A stretch of 64,000 nucleotides of DNA from Candidatus Bandiella numerosa (GTDB lineage Bacteria > Pseudomonadota > Alphaproteobacteria > Rickettsiales > Midichloriaceae). The notes under the pieces are model-generated. The model ran no database searches and had not been told where the DNA came from. It saw only the letters and a list, made by a program, of their open reading frames with translations. Location of the stretch: assembly GCF_029981845.1 (NCBI RefSeq), contig NZ_CP104165.1, positions 62,001 through 126,000 of the forward strand, given 5' to 3'. A program made the position numbers and the translations under genes. Of the stretch, positions 34,343 through 44,053 are shown one piece after another; positions within the stretch are counted from its first letter, which is position 1; each line of letters starts with the position of its first letter.

Positions 34343-36355
34343 ATGAAAGCTATAGAAATAATTCAGGAAAAAATCAAATCTATAATAACAGCAGATAATA
34401 CAGAAGAAAAGATTATAAATACGATCTTATTGCTTGGTCTTACTGTAGAAGATGAGGCTAGTGAGTCAATAGAAGAGAGAGTAGATGTGATGTTAAGTGA
34501 GTTTAATTTAGCAAGCAAAGTTGTTGATTGGAAGGAATTAGAAAATGCATTTAAATTATTTAAGGAATTTAATCTAAATATAAAAGAGCAAAGTGATGAT
34601 GAGTTTTTAGATAGTATAGAGATAATTAATTTAATTTTAAAGAATCATCGTTATCAGAATATTAGCTGCGTCACAGCGAAAGAATTATATAAAATAAGCG
34701 CAGTATATGAAGTATTTGGCAAGAAACTAAAAGAGTTAAAACTGGGAGATATAGAATTAATAGGAAAACTAGAAATCAATGCAATTAATAAGTTAGGCAA
34801 TACAACTGAAGAGGAATTAAAGTTATTGTGTAATTTTATCAAAGAATTGAATGTCAATTTTAGTAGCGGATATGAGGAGCTTAAAAGCATAGCTCAACTT
34901 CAAGAATTGCTAGAAGAGTTGCATTACAAGGAAAATTCATGGCTTATAGAAAAAGAAATAAGCAAAATACTTTTAGTATTTAATGAATTTGGGATATCAA
35001 AAATAGAGAAGTGGAAAGGTGATACTATCGAGAGTCTTAGTATAATTGCCAAGGAATTTGAGCTGAATTTGCCAGAAGTGAGCAAATTAGTATTAAAGAG
35101 AAAAATATCAGAGATAAAAAAGCTTAATATTGAGGTGGGAAGTGGAATAAATGAGATAAAATCAAGGCTAGAGATAATAAAATACCTAAAAAAAGATTTG
35201 GAAGATATCAATCAATTAGAAATTGGCAAAATAGTAAGAATTAGTGAAGTTTTAGGAATAAATGGAAGTGAGAAGGCTAATCAAGATAGTTATGGAATAA
35301 AAGCGATACTAGAATGGATAGAAGGCAAGGGAATAAAGCTAGAAATTGGCAAAGTAGACGAAGGAACTTTTGAAGAACTAAAAAAAATCAAAGAAAAGCT
35401 AGAATTGCTCACTGGCAAAAAAGTAAAGGACTTAGATATTAAGGGTATAGAGTTAGCTGAGAAGCTACTATCAGGATTTGGCATAGAAGAAATAGTAGAT
35501 GCGGAAGTCATAGAGCTTAAAAAAATAGCGCATGTTATTGCAACATCAATAGATGATATAAAGGGTGAGAATTATTTTAGGGCGGGTGATTTAAACGAAG
35601 TATTTAGGATACTAAATCTTGATTTGAATTCAGGGGATAAAGCTAAATATGTAAAAACCAAGGAATATCTAGATAATTTTGGAATAAAGATAGCTGAGTT
35701 ATCAGAGACGGAAGCGACAAATTTGGTATCAACAATGATAGGCTTAGGAATAAAGAAGGGAGAAGAATTAGCAAGCCCCCCAGAATTAACTAAAGCAATA
35801 AAAGAAGCGATCAAAGGATTTGAGTATAAAGGATTGATAGATATAGACAATCAGGAAATAGAGAAGTTAATTTTACTTACAAGTGCTGCTGGGGTGAAGG
35901 AGATATCTGAACTTAAAAAGTCTGATATAGATAAAATAAAAGCAATAAGTGAGGCATTAGAATTTAAATTTAAAGCTCTTAGCAAGGGAGCAATAGAGGC
36001 TTTAGTTTACATATTAAATAAAGAAGGGCTCAAGGAAGCAGAAAGCAAGCAAGGATGGTTGTCATGGGCTATAGAAGGGAAAGAAGCTGCATTTAAAGAA
36101 AAGCTAGTGGAAATAAAAAATAAAATTAAAGCAGTAGGATATAAGGAGGTGCTTGAGTTTAAAGAGGAGAGATATGAGGAGCTGGATAAATTGCTGGGGG
36201 AGTATGGCAAGAGTTTTACAAATATAAGGCTAGAGGAATTAAAGAAACTTAGCAAATTATATCAAAGCTTTGGATACGATTTATCTAAGGACGCATTTTA
36301 TAAATTGAAAGAATTTGGTGCAGCAGTAAAAGCATTTGGAGTATTGCCATTTTGA
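34343..36355 (+). CDS. long helical-repeat protein
   Basis: A 670-residue protein, Lys/Glu/Leu/Ile-rich, with no signal peptide, membrane segment or Cys pairs. It consists of repeated helical units of roughly 35-45 residues with a recurring 'F-G-[IV]-x-x-x-E-L' or 'L-G-[LI]' turn (for example N-E-F-G-I-S-K-I, S-G-F-G-I-E-E-I, D-N-F-G-I-K-I-A, Y-Q-S-F-G-Y-D-L). This looks like a solenoid, perhaps for protein binding. The stop at 36353-36355 is followed by another ORF with the same repeat style one frame over, so the pair may be one gene split by a frameshift. No function known. Confidence 0.65.
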   Translation: MKAIEIIQEKIKSIITADNTEEKIINTILLLGLTVEDEASESIEERVDVMLSEFNLASKVVDWKELENAFKLFKEFNLNIKEQSDDEFLDSIEIINLILKNHRYQNISCVTAKELYKISAVYEVFGKKLKELKLGDIELIGKLEINAINKLGNTTEEELKLLCNFIKELNVNFSSGYEELKSIAQLQELLEELHYKENSWLIEKEISKILLVFNEFGISKIEKWKGDTIESLSIIAKEFELNLPEVSKLVLKRKISEIKKLNIEVGSGINEIKSRLEIIKYLKKDLEDINQLEIGKIVRISEVLGINGSEKANQDSYGIKAILEWIEGKGIKLEIGKVDEGTFEELKKIKEKLELLTGKKVKDLDIKGIELAEKLLSGFGIEEIVDAEVIELKKIAHVIATSIDDIKGENYFRAGDLNEVFRILNLDLNSGDKAKYVKTKEYLDNFGIKIAELSETEATNLVSTMIGLGIKKGEELASPPELTKAIKEAIKGFEYKGLIDIDNQEIEKLILLTSAAGVKEISELKKSDIDKIKAISEALEFKFKALSKGAIEALVYILNKEGLKEAESKQGWLSWAIEGKEAAFKEKLVEIKNKIKAVGYKEVLEFKEERYEELDKLLGEYGKSFTNIRLEELKKLSKLYQSFGYDLSKDAFYKLKEFGAAVKAFGVLPF

Positions 36356-36362
36356 GGTAAGT

Positions 36363-37010
36363 TTGGTGGAGGAAAAAAACCTTAAAGTAATAGAAGAGGT
36401 AAATGGTAGTAGAATAGGAGATTTAAGCGAAGGGGAGATTAAGAATCTTACGGAGTTAAGTGCTAAATATGGCTTAAATATGAAAGACTATGTTAATTCC
36501 AATAATTTTGAAAGAGATTATAAGAAGCTAAAAGAAAGTTATAAATCATTAGGATTTTTAGAATTAACTAAAGTAAGTGAGGAGTCAAAAATATGTATAG
36601 CGGATTTGGAGACATTAAGTAGTAAGAATAACAATTTAGAAAAGCTATCATCAGTTACGAAATTGGTTAGAGAATTTGTGCCTAAGCTGGAAGAAATGGA
36701 ATTAGCTGATTGTAAAAATTTATATCATTTTTTAAAGCCTATGCAATTTGATGTGGGAAGTGAGAGAGTGGTTAATTATAAATCAGAATTAATAATTTCA
36801 GTGAGTAAGAAATGCAAGTTGGACTTTGAGGAAGAAGTGAAGTCAAGAGTAACGAATAAAGTATCTGGAATTTTAATGGATTTAGAGAAGGCTGAATTAT
36901 GTAAATCAGCTAAAGAGGGTTCAGAGTGTAAAAACATAAGCAAGAATGTAATTGAAGATCTGGATGCGATCACAAATGAAATATGTCATCAGTATCATGA
37001 GGATTTATGA
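36363..37010 (+). CDS. helical-repeat protein, second piece
   Basis: About 215 residues continuing the style of the preceding protein (I-G-D-L-S-E-G-E-I-K-N-L-T-E-L-S-A-K-Y-G-L). TGAGGTAAG lies just upstream of TTG 36363 and GTG 36366, and gives a plausible independent start coupled to the upstream stop. Otherwise it is the C-terminus of the same gene after a frame change. It ends before the pilin gene. Confidence 0.55.
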   Translation: MVEEKNLKVIEEVNGSRIGDLSEGEIKNLTELSAKYGLNMKDYVNSNNFERDYKKLKESYKSLGFLELTKVSEESKICIADLETLSSKNNNLEKLSSVTKLVREFVPKLEEMELADCKNLYHFLKPMQFDVGSERVVNYKSELIISVSKKCKLDFEEEVKSRVTNKVSGILMDLEKAELCKSAKEGSECKNISKNVIEDLDAITNEICHQYHEDL

Positions 37011-37082
37011 AGGATATTTAATCAATAAACAAAAAAAAACTAAAAACTAAAAAAAAATTTAATAATAAAAACGGAGCTAATA

Positions 37083-37433
37083 ATGAATAATGATATAAGT
37101 CAAATAAATAACAAACAAAGTAATACTGCTGCAAATAAGAGAGTGCAAAGAATAGCGCAAGTGAGCAAATATTTGCCACTATTATTGGTGGGAGTAATGG
37201 TATTTGTGCCTGAGGTATATGCCAAGTCAGGAGATACAAAGGTATTTGAGGAGGCAACCACGAAAATACTAGGATGGGTCACTGGAGGATTTGGCAAGTT
37301 ACTTGTTGCGGTATCGGTTATATTATCGGTAATTATGGGAGTAGCAGGATTTAAATGGCAACAAATTATGCTACCGTTGATACTTGGATTATTACTTGGA
37401 TCAATTAATGGAATAGTAGGATTATTCTTTTAG
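37083..37433 (+). CDS. traA: TraA-like F-type pilin
   Basis: A 116-residue protein with a long cytoplasmic leader, a signal-peptide-like helix ending V-P-E-V-Y-A at about 42-47, and two further hydrophobic helices (G-K-L-L-V-A-V-S-V-I-L-S-V and I-M-L-P-L-I-L-G-L-L-L-G). That is the architecture of F-type propilin, and its position just before traL agrees. The mature pilin would be about 69 residues, as in F. Confidence 0.8.
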   Translation: MNNDISQINNKQSNTAANKRVQRIAQVSKYLPLLLVGVMVFVPEVYAKSGDTKVFEEATTKILGWVTGGFGKLLVAVSVILSVIMGVAGFKWQQIMLPLILGLLLGSINGIVGLFF

Positions 37434-37439
37434 AATGAA

Positions 37440-37751
37440 ATGAGAGAAGTAAAAATACCAAAGACATTAGATAATCCACCAAGAGCAGCGGGAATGCCAC
37501 TTGATTCAGTATTGATTGGAGCAGTGACATGGCTGCTGTTTTTTGTATTTAATGCGACATTTATAGGGATAATTATTGCTTTAAGCTGTGGGCTAATTTA
37601 TCAAAGATACAAAAAGAGATCAATTGTAAGGAGAGTGGCAAGAGTATTGTATTGGTATTTACCGGCAAGTATCAATCCAATAAAGCAAGGGGTGAGAGGG
37701 CATGATAGGAAATTAGGAATAAAAGGGGAAGAGAATGGAAAGAAAGCTTAG
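37440..37751 (+). CDS. traL: conjugal transfer protein TraL
   Basis: A 103-residue inner-membrane protein with N-terminal I-P-K-T-L-D-N-P-P-R, the family signature, and two membrane helices at about 25-60. It is the VirB3 equivalent of the F pilus assembly machine. It lies 6 bases after traA and overlaps traE by 17 bases. Confidence 0.87.
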   Translation: MREVKIPKTLDNPPRAAGMPLDSVLIGAVTWLLFFVFNATFIGIIIALSCGLIYQRYKKRSIVRRVARVLYWYLPASINPIKQGVRGHDRKLGIKGEENGKKA

Positions 37752-38271
37752 GGTAGAGAGGAATTTATTTATAGTAGGCTTCATCATAATGGTGATGAGC
37801 AATTTGATATTGGTAATTTGCATATATAGAGGTAAGAGCACAACAATATTAGTACCAGGTATAGAGCAGAGATTTGAAGTGAGTAGTGAGAGTGCATCGA
37901 GTGAATATTTAAAATTAAGAGCGCAGGAGATTCATTTTTTAATATTTGGAATGAATAATGAGAATAGTAAAAGGATGAGGGAGTTATTGCTTATGAACAT
38001 TGATAATGAAGCGAGGAATAATTTTATAAAGCAAATAGATGAGTATGCGCTCAATATAGAGAATAAGGGTTATTACTATAATTTTTCAGATATTGTTGAA
38101 TATGGAATTAATAAGAAGGAATTAGTTGTTAAGATATCTGGGTATTTAGAGACATTTATTGGGGAAGAGAAGATAAATAGAGAATATAAAAGTTACAAAT
38201 ACGAATTCATAAATAGGGGAGGGAGAGTGTTGTTACATTCATTTAAGGAGGCGCAAGATGTTGAGGAATAA
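37735..38271 (+). CDS. traE: conjugal transfer protein TraE
   Basis: A 178-residue protein with one N-terminal membrane helix (F-I-V-G-F-I-I-M-V-M-S-N-L-I-L) and a periplasmic VirB8-like domain. It helps assemble the F-type channel. It overlaps traL at the start and traK by 14 bases at the end, indicating translational coupling. Confidence 0.85.
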   Translation: MERKLRVERNLFIVGFIIMVMSNLILVICIYRGKSTTILVPGIEQRFEVSSESASSEYLKLRAQEIHFLIFGMNNENSKRMRELLLMNIDNEARNNFIKQIDEYALNIENKGYYYNFSDIVEYGINKKELVVKISGYLETFIGEEKINREYKSYKYEFINRGGRVLLHSFKEAQDVEE

Positions 38272-39073
38272 ATTGGTAGGAGTATTAAAATTAGCATTGA
38301 TGCTAGTGATTAGTATGAGGGTATCAAGTGATTTTGCATATGCAAAAGCAATATATAAAAAAAGCATAAATGAGGAGAGTGTTGATATATATGCAAAAAA
38401 TAACGAAATACTAAATGTAGTCTTATCAGAAAAAGAGATAAATAGAATAAGTTTTGAGGGAGAGAAGGTTAAGGGACTTCATTATACAGATGGGGAGATG
38501 GAGTTTAGTATAGAAGATGGAGATTTGTATATAAAAATAAAAGCAGAGAAGCCGGTTAATTTTTTCATAAAAATGGAAAGTGGGAGGACGTATCAAATGT
38601 TGGTTGTAACATCAGATACGCCGTCTGTGCAGTATTTCGTTAAAAGAGGAGAGGGAAAGGCAAGAGTAGCGTTAGATACAGGTGTAATAAAAAAAACAGT
38701 AAGAAGGGAGCTCAATAGCTATGAGGGAGAAATAAATAAAATTATGAGTGTTGCTGAGACAAGTAAGAAATATATGGGATATGAGTTAAAGAAGCTGAAT
38801 AAAAAGATATCTCTAAAAGCGAAGGATAAAGAAGTTAGAGAGGTAAAGGATGGCAGAAAAATCAAAGCAATAGAGGGTAAAGAGGTATTGTTAGTTAAGG
38901 GTAAGAGGTTTGGCTGCCATAAAGTTGAGATTTCAAATAATAGTAATGAAGAAGTAGAAATTAAAGCAGAGTATTTTGAGGGAAATTATGAGGATGTAGT
39001 TGCTAGTTATGTTGAAAAGGAGAGGTTAAGAGCAAAAGAAAAAACAAATTTATATATAGTGAGTAAATTATGA
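38258..39073 (+). CDS. traK: conjugal transfer protein TraK
   Basis: A 271-residue VirB9-like secretin component. It has a hydrophobic leader ending near F-A-Y-A (about residue 29) and beta-rich periplasmic sequence with the K-V-E-I-S-N type C-terminal strand. It forms the outer-membrane core complex with TraB and TraV. Its stop overlaps the ATG of traB (ATGA). Confidence 0.83.
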   Translation: MLRNKLVGVLKLALMLVISMRVSSDFAYAKAIYKKSINEESVDIYAKNNEILNVVLSEKEINRISFEGEKVKGLHYTDGEMEFSIEDGDLYIKIKAEKPVNFFIKMESGRTYQMLVVTSDTPSVQYFVKRGEGKARVALDTGVIKKTVRRELNSYEGEINKIMSVAETSKKYMGYELKKLNKKISLKAKDKEVREVKDGRKIKAIEGKEVLLVKGKRFGCHKVEISNNSNEEVEIKAEYFEGNYEDVVASYVEKERLRAKEKTNLYIVSKL

Positions 39074-40497
39074 AGATATTAGATGATTTAGAAGAAAATA
39101 ATGCAAAAAATGATACAAAAAGCTATGAGGAATCAAAAACTGCCAAAGAAAATCAGAAGGCAGTTTTAATTGAAGAATCAGGTATATCTATATCTAAAGA
39201 ATTAAGTGTGGATATAAAAAATAAAGATGAGCCCAGTGCAGGGTCAAGGACTGAGTTAAATGACAAATCAGGAGTGAAGGCAGAGATTTTAGATGAAGTT
39301 GGAATAATACTGCGAGTAAAGGGTAAAATAAAAGAGCAGTTTATAAAATATTTTATAGTTAATAGTGGCGATAATGAGCAGAACAAGATAAACCAGAAGC
39401 GTCTTGGATTGTTTATAGGAGTAATAGTTTTGACTGTATTATTACCAGTATTTTACGGCATGAGTAAGAAAGTAGAAGAGCAAAAGGTAAAATTACCAGA
39501 TAGTCAGGAATTTGAGTTACAAAAGCTAACAGATAATGGTGCGAGTTATGAGGATAAATGGATAAAAGGAGCGAAGAAGGAGGTTGATGCGGTAAAAGAA
39601 AAGGCCGATACCATAGAGCAGCAAACTAAGGAGATTACTGATAACTTAGATAAGACAAAAATTAGTAAAGAAGAGCTAAAGGAGTTGTTGAGAGAGCAGA
39701 AGCAAGTGATAGAAGCAGAATTTGAAAAAAGAATATTAGCTGAGACGGAGAAGGTGAAAAAAGAGCAATCAGATAGGGTAAAAGAGGACGTGGGTGGACA
39801 TATAAACTACTCGGGAGTGCCGGAGAAGGCAAGTTATGTATTTGGTAAATATATACCTGCTGGTTCACATGCAAAAGCGGTATTGATATCTGGAGTTGAT
39901 GCGGGGATTGGAATAACAAGTGAGGCGGATCCTAGGCATGTGTTAATGAGGGTGACAGGGACTGTGACATCTGCGGGATTTGGAGTGGATAATTTAAAAA
40001 GCGATGTACTTATCGGATGTATCATACAAGGACAGGCTGTAGGGGACATATCGAGTGAGAAAGCATATGTAAAGCCAACAGTTATGACATGTGCAAAGAA
40101 GCCAAATACGGTAATAGAAATTCCAGTTAAAGGATATATTATATCGCAAGGTAAGAGTGGAATAAGAGGGAAGGTAATATCTAGGGAGGGAGATTTAGTA
40201 TTAAAAAGCTTTTTAAGTGAAGCGATATCGGGGCTTGGAGGAGGAGTATCGCAGAGTATGAGACCTAAATATGAAATGACCAGTGGATCATTAGTGGGAG
40301 AGAAGCAATCACTTAAAGATATATTAAGTGGGGGAATGGCATCTGGAGTAGGAAGTAGCTCAGATAGGCTTAGTGATTATTTTATTAAAAAAGCAGAGCA
40401 GTACCAACCTGTTATTAGCATAGATGAGGGGACGATAGTGGATATAGTATTCCAAGAGGGATTTAGTATGGAGGAAGTAAAGAATGAGAAAAAATAA
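39070..40497 (+). CDS. traB: conjugal transfer protein TraB
   Basis: A 475-residue VirB10-like scaffold. A charged cytoplasmic N-terminus (~110 residues) leads to a single membrane helix (L-F-I-G-V-I-V-L-T-V-L-L-P) at about 117-129, a coiled-coil periplasmic stretch at 150-240, and a C-terminal beta-barrel domain with I-P-A-G-S-H-A-K-A-V-L-I-S-G and V-K-G-Y-I. It spans both membranes and connects to TraK and TraV. Confidence 0.9.
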   Translation: MKILDDLEENNAKNDTKSYEESKTAKENQKAVLIEESGISISKELSVDIKNKDEPSAGSRTELNDKSGVKAEILDEVGIILRVKGKIKEQFIKYFIVNSGDNEQNKINQKRLGLFIGVIVLTVLLPVFYGMSKKVEEQKVKLPDSQEFELQKLTDNGASYEDKWIKGAKKEVDAVKEKADTIEQQTKEITDNLDKTKISKEELKELLREQKQVIEAEFEKRILAETEKVKKEQSDRVKEDVGGHINYSGVPEKASYVFGKYIPAGSHAKAVLISGVDAGIGITSEADPRHVLMRVTGTVTSAGFGVDNLKSDVLIGCIIQGQAVGDISSEKAYVKPTVMTCAKKPNTVIEIPVKGYIISQGKSGIRGKVISREGDLVLKSFLSEAISGLGGGVSQSMRPKYEMTSGSLVGEKQSLKDILSGGMASGVGSSSDRLSDYFIKKAEQYQPVISIDEGTIVDIVFQEGFSMEEVKNEKK

Positions 40498-40795
40498 AGA
40501 AATAGTTAAATCCATAAGTAAAAATATAATTAAGATTACAAGCATAAGTAAAAACATAAATTTGGCTATTTTATTAATTATTGCATTGCTACTTCCGGGC
40601 TGTGCAAAATATGGAGGTAATTGGGATTGTGGTACTGTAAAAGGTATAGGATGTTCATCAATAGATGAGGCGGAGAGGGTTGCTAGAGATCAGATATTAT
40701 TAAATACAGGGAGCGGTACTAAGAAGAAAATCAAGATAAAGGAACATTACGAGGGATTTGAGAAAGTGCCGGAAAATGTCCTAGAGGTAAAGTGA
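40484..40795 (+). CDS. traV: conjugal transfer lipoprotein TraV
   Basis: A 103-residue lipoprotein. The lipobox L-L-P-G-C puts the lipid on Cys40 after a hydrophobic stretch. After it come W-D-C and G-C-S-S-I, like the Cys pair near the TraV N-terminus. It is shorter than F TraV (about 170 residues) but keeps the anchoring and Cys features. It starts inside the end of traB and overlaps traC by one base (TGATG). Confidence 0.85.
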   Translation: MRKNKEIVKSISKNIIKITSISKNINLAILLIIALLLPGCAKYGGNWDCGTVKGIGCSSIDEAERVARDQILLNTGSGTKKKIKIKEHYEGFEKVPENVLEVK

Positions 40796-43350
40796 TGGAA
40801 GAATTCATTAAAGATATAGGATGGGGAGCGAGGAGTTTTTTTGACAGTTTAAAGGATGATCTAGGGGAAATATTTAGAACTAGGAGGAAGCAAGAGGGTA
40901 AGAGTACGATAGAGAAAAAAGTGGGTATATGGGATTATTTGCCATATGACAGATATGATATGGCAAGGGGAATATTTTATAATAAGGAGAGCACTGGGTT
41001 TATATTAAAGGTCAGGCATTTTTCAGGGATAGGGGAGAGAGAGGAGGAGAAGTTAGAGAGTTTTTTTAATTATGAGGCACCGTCTGAGTGTTATATAGAA
41101 GTAATAAATTATGCGAGTCCAAAGATAGGATATATAACGGATAATTGGGAGAAGCAAGCAAAAGGTAATCCACTTTATGAGAAATTAAGTAAAAAAAGAG
41201 TAGATTATATCAATAGTGGGAACTGGAGGAATATACTAGGGAGTAGAGGAGCCTATATATTTAGGGATTACGAGCTATATTTTGCAGTATCGGTAAAAAA
41301 GGGGACAGAGTTAGAAGTACTGACATCATTCAAGGAGAAGATGCAATATAGCCTTGAGAATTTGGGAAGTAAGGTAACATTGGTCAATGATGTTGGGCTT
41401 GCGATATTTTTAAGGGAGTTTTTATATCCTAATACGAGTCCACATATAGAAAGAATAGAAGAGAGGAAGAATAGGATTATAGAATATATGATGAATGATT
41501 CGGTAATAACAGCAGAAAAGGATTCTCTAAATATAAAATTAAATAACGAAAAAAGGACAGAAAAGTTTAAATATCTAACATTTGAAATAGTAGAATATCC
41601 TGATAAGTGGAGCATGGAAAAATCAGGAAATTTAATGGAGCATTTTGAGCATGGGGTGAGGATGCCATTTCCATTTTTAATTAGGTATGGGGTGAAGTTT
41701 TTAGATCATGATAGTTCAAAAAGGAAGGCAAGCAGAATAAGAGCGACAAAGATAGTACAAAATGATGCAGGGAGAGTTGCAACATTTGTGCCTAAGATGA
41801 TAGAGGAGGGGGTTGAGTGGGATTATGTGGCTGGATGTTTAGACAAAGGTCAGAGGCTTGCGAAGGGAGTAATGAATGTGATTGCAATTATAAAGGAAGG
41901 GGAAGATGAGGTATATGCAGCACAGGCTGTTAAGACACATTTTTCTGGATTAAATTTTAAGATAGAGCAAATAAAGTATGAAGTAGTGAATGGATTTATA
42001 GCGAGTATGCCATTTGGATTTTCGCATTATTTTGGAAGTTTGGAGCAGCTGAAGATAACAGGAACAGTTACATCGCAGGTTGCTAAGAATTTGATGCCAG
42101 TATTTGCAGATCACGGTAATACAGCATCACCACTTATGTTACTTGGAGGCAGGAGGGGACAGTTATTTTACTATGATAATTTTACGAGTAAGGAAAACTT
42201 TAACATGGTGGTGATAGGAAAGCCTGGTAGTGGGAAGAGTACGTTTTTAAATGAGCTAACGGTATGTACATTAAGAATGGGAGGACAGGTAGTAACGCTT
42301 GATGATGGTGCAAGTTCGAAAAATAGCTGTTTAGTACAGGAAGGAACGCATATAGATTTTGAGACAGGGGAGTTATGTATTAACCCATTTACTTTTTTTA
42401 TAGATAGGGGGAGTATGAAGGATTATACGCAAGATTTTGAAGAGCCATTTATAGAGTTAGTGACGAGCGTATTATGTATAATAGTTGGGATAGATAGAAA
42501 TTTAATATCGCCTGAGAATACTATTTATCAGACGATTATGAGGAATGCGATAGTTGCAGTTATGGATAAATATGGGAGAGATGGAGGATTTAAAGAAATA
42601 GGGATAGAACTTAAGGAAAATGAATTATGCAGGCCACAAACAGATGAAGAAATAGCAGATAGGATATCATACGCAATTGAGGGATATACAACTGGCAAGT
42701 CAGCGCATTATTTTAATGGGAGGAGTACGCTTAGAATAGATAATATGCTGACGGTATTTGAGTTCCACAAGATAAACAGCAATAAGGTGTTAAAGAATGC
42801 AACGTTAATGCTTGTAACATTTTTAGTATATTCAAAAATGTTTAAGAGGGAAAGGAGAATGGCGCTTATTATAGATGAGGCATGGTTATTGTTGCAGCAT
42901 GATGGGATGAGTGGATTTATGAGGGAGATAGCTAGGAAGGCCAGGAAGTATAGGGGATGTTTAGTGATTGCAACACAGAACTATTCGGATTTTAACCCGG
43001 AGTTTAGTAAGACTGCGCATGAGATATTACCGAATTGTGACTGGAGGATATTGTTTGGAGCTGATAATAGTGTGGATAAGGAGCTTAGGACATTATTTAG
43101 TTTAAATCACACGCAAATAAATTTGTTAAAGACAGTGAAAGCTGAAAAGGGATTATATTCAGAGTACATGATATGTCATAAAGAGGGAGGGAGTGATATA
43201 GCTAGATTATTCCTCGAGCCATTTTCTCAAGGATTATACACCTCAACGGCTGAGGATGTTAAGGCTCTTGAGGATTACAAAGCAGCAGGGATGAGTGTAG
43301 AAGAGGCGGTAGAAATGTTGGTATCTAGGGGAAGAAAATATGTTATTTAA
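40795..43350 (+). CDS. traC: type IV secretion ATPase TraC
   Basis: A VirB4-family ATPase of about 851 residues that powers pilus assembly. The N-terminal TraC_F domain is followed by Walker A G-K-P-G-S-G-K-S at about 475-482 and Walker B L-I-I-D-E-A-W near 691-697. The closing part has the A-T-Q-N-Y-S-D-F block. The chosen ATG overlaps the traV stop as TGATG; a GTG one codon earlier is possible. Full length and intact. Confidence 0.94.
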   Translation: MEEFIKDIGWGARSFFDSLKDDLGEIFRTRRKQEGKSTIEKKVGIWDYLPYDRYDMARGIFYNKESTGFILKVRHFSGIGEREEEKLESFFNYEAPSECYIEVINYASPKIGYITDNWEKQAKGNPLYEKLSKKRVDYINSGNWRNILGSRGAYIFRDYELYFAVSVKKGTELEVLTSFKEKMQYSLENLGSKVTLVNDVGLAIFLREFLYPNTSPHIERIEERKNRIIEYMMNDSVITAEKDSLNIKLNNEKRTEKFKYLTFEIVEYPDKWSMEKSGNLMEHFEHGVRMPFPFLIRYGVKFLDHDSSKRKASRIRATKIVQNDAGRVATFVPKMIEEGVEWDYVAGCLDKGQRLAKGVMNVIAIIKEGEDEVYAAQAVKTHFSGLNFKIEQIKYEVVNGFIASMPFGFSHYFGSLEQLKITGTVTSQVAKNLMPVFADHGNTASPLMLLGGRRGQLFYYDNFTSKENFNMVVIGKPGSGKSTFLNELTVCTLRMGGQVVTLDDGASSKNSCLVQEGTHIDFETGELCINPFTFFIDRGSMKDYTQDFEEPFIELVTSVLCIIVGIDRNLISPENTIYQTIMRNAIVAVMDKYGRDGGFKEIGIELKENELCRPQTDEEIADRISYAIEGYTTGKSAHYFNGRSTLRIDNMLTVFEFHKINSNKVLKNATLMLVTFLVYSKMFKRERRMALIIDEAWLLLQHDGMSGFMREIARKARKYRGCLVIATQNYSDFNPEFSKTAHEILPNCDWRILFGADNSVDKELRTLFSLNHTQINLLKTVKAEKGLYSEYMICHKEGGSDIARLFLEPFSQGLYTSTAEDVKALEDYKAAGMSVEEAVEMLVSRGRKYVI

Positions 43351-44053
43351 AATAGTAAAAAGGAAGTGGAGAAAGCTTACTGATGACCAGAAAGTGCAAA
43401 TTGGTATAATTTATCCAATTGTTATCATAACATTTATTGCCATAATCCTAATAATGTTACAGCAATATCAAAAGGCATATGGTAAAGATTTTGGAGTACA
43501 GGGACATAGATGGGATATAGCAGAAGCGGATATAATTGAGTATATAGAGAAAAAATTAGCAGAGGTGGATGTTAAGAAGTTCAAGGAAGAAATGATCAAA
43601 AAAACAACTGAGAGGGTAGAGGAGCCTGAGGCTGTTAGTGGGATCGTAGATGTGATTTTTGATAAAGCGACCAAATATTACTACGATCCCAGCTACGCTA
43701 TACCAGAAGATATATATGATCACAAGGGAAATTTATTATATGAGGCAGGATATAAGGTTAACCCACTTGAGCAAGTGCCACTTAGAGAAAGATTGATATT
43801 TATAAATGGCAAAAACGAAAAGCAAGTAGAGTATGCGATGAGGAGGAGGGAGGAATATAAGGGAATGGCAAAGATAATATTAATAAGTGGAAGGCCGCTT
43901 GATATTCAAAGGAAAAAGAAAGTATGGATATATTTTGATCAGCAGGGAGTTTTAACCACGAAGTTAGGCATTAAAGGAGTTCCTGCAATAGTTGAGCAGG
44001 CTGGTCTTAAGCTTAGAATTATAGAGGTAGGTGAGGAAGAGTGGGGGAAGTAA
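43340..44053 (+). CDS. traW: conjugal transfer protein TraW
   Basis: A 237-residue protein with an N-terminal membrane helix (I-V-I-I-T-F-I-A-I-I-L-I-M) and the TraW domain, including D-P-x-x-x-I-P-E-D-I-Y-D near the middle, L-I-F-I-N-G-K and a C-terminal G-I-K-G-V-P-A-I-V thioredoxin-like strand. It works with TraU and TrbC in pilus formation. It overlaps traC by 11 bases and meets traU at TAATG. Confidence 0.86.
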   Translation: MLFKIVKRKWRKLTDDQKVQIGIIYPIVIITFIAIILIMLQQYQKAYGKDFGVQGHRWDIAEADIIEYIEKKLAEVDVKKFKEEMIKKTTERVEEPEAVSGIVDVIFDKATKYYYDPSYAIPEDIYDHKGNLLYEAGYKVNPLEQVPLRERLIFINGKNEKQVEYAMRRREEYKGMAKIILISGRPLDIQRKKKVWIYFDQQGVLTTKLGIKGVPAIVEQAGLKLRIIEVGEEEWGK

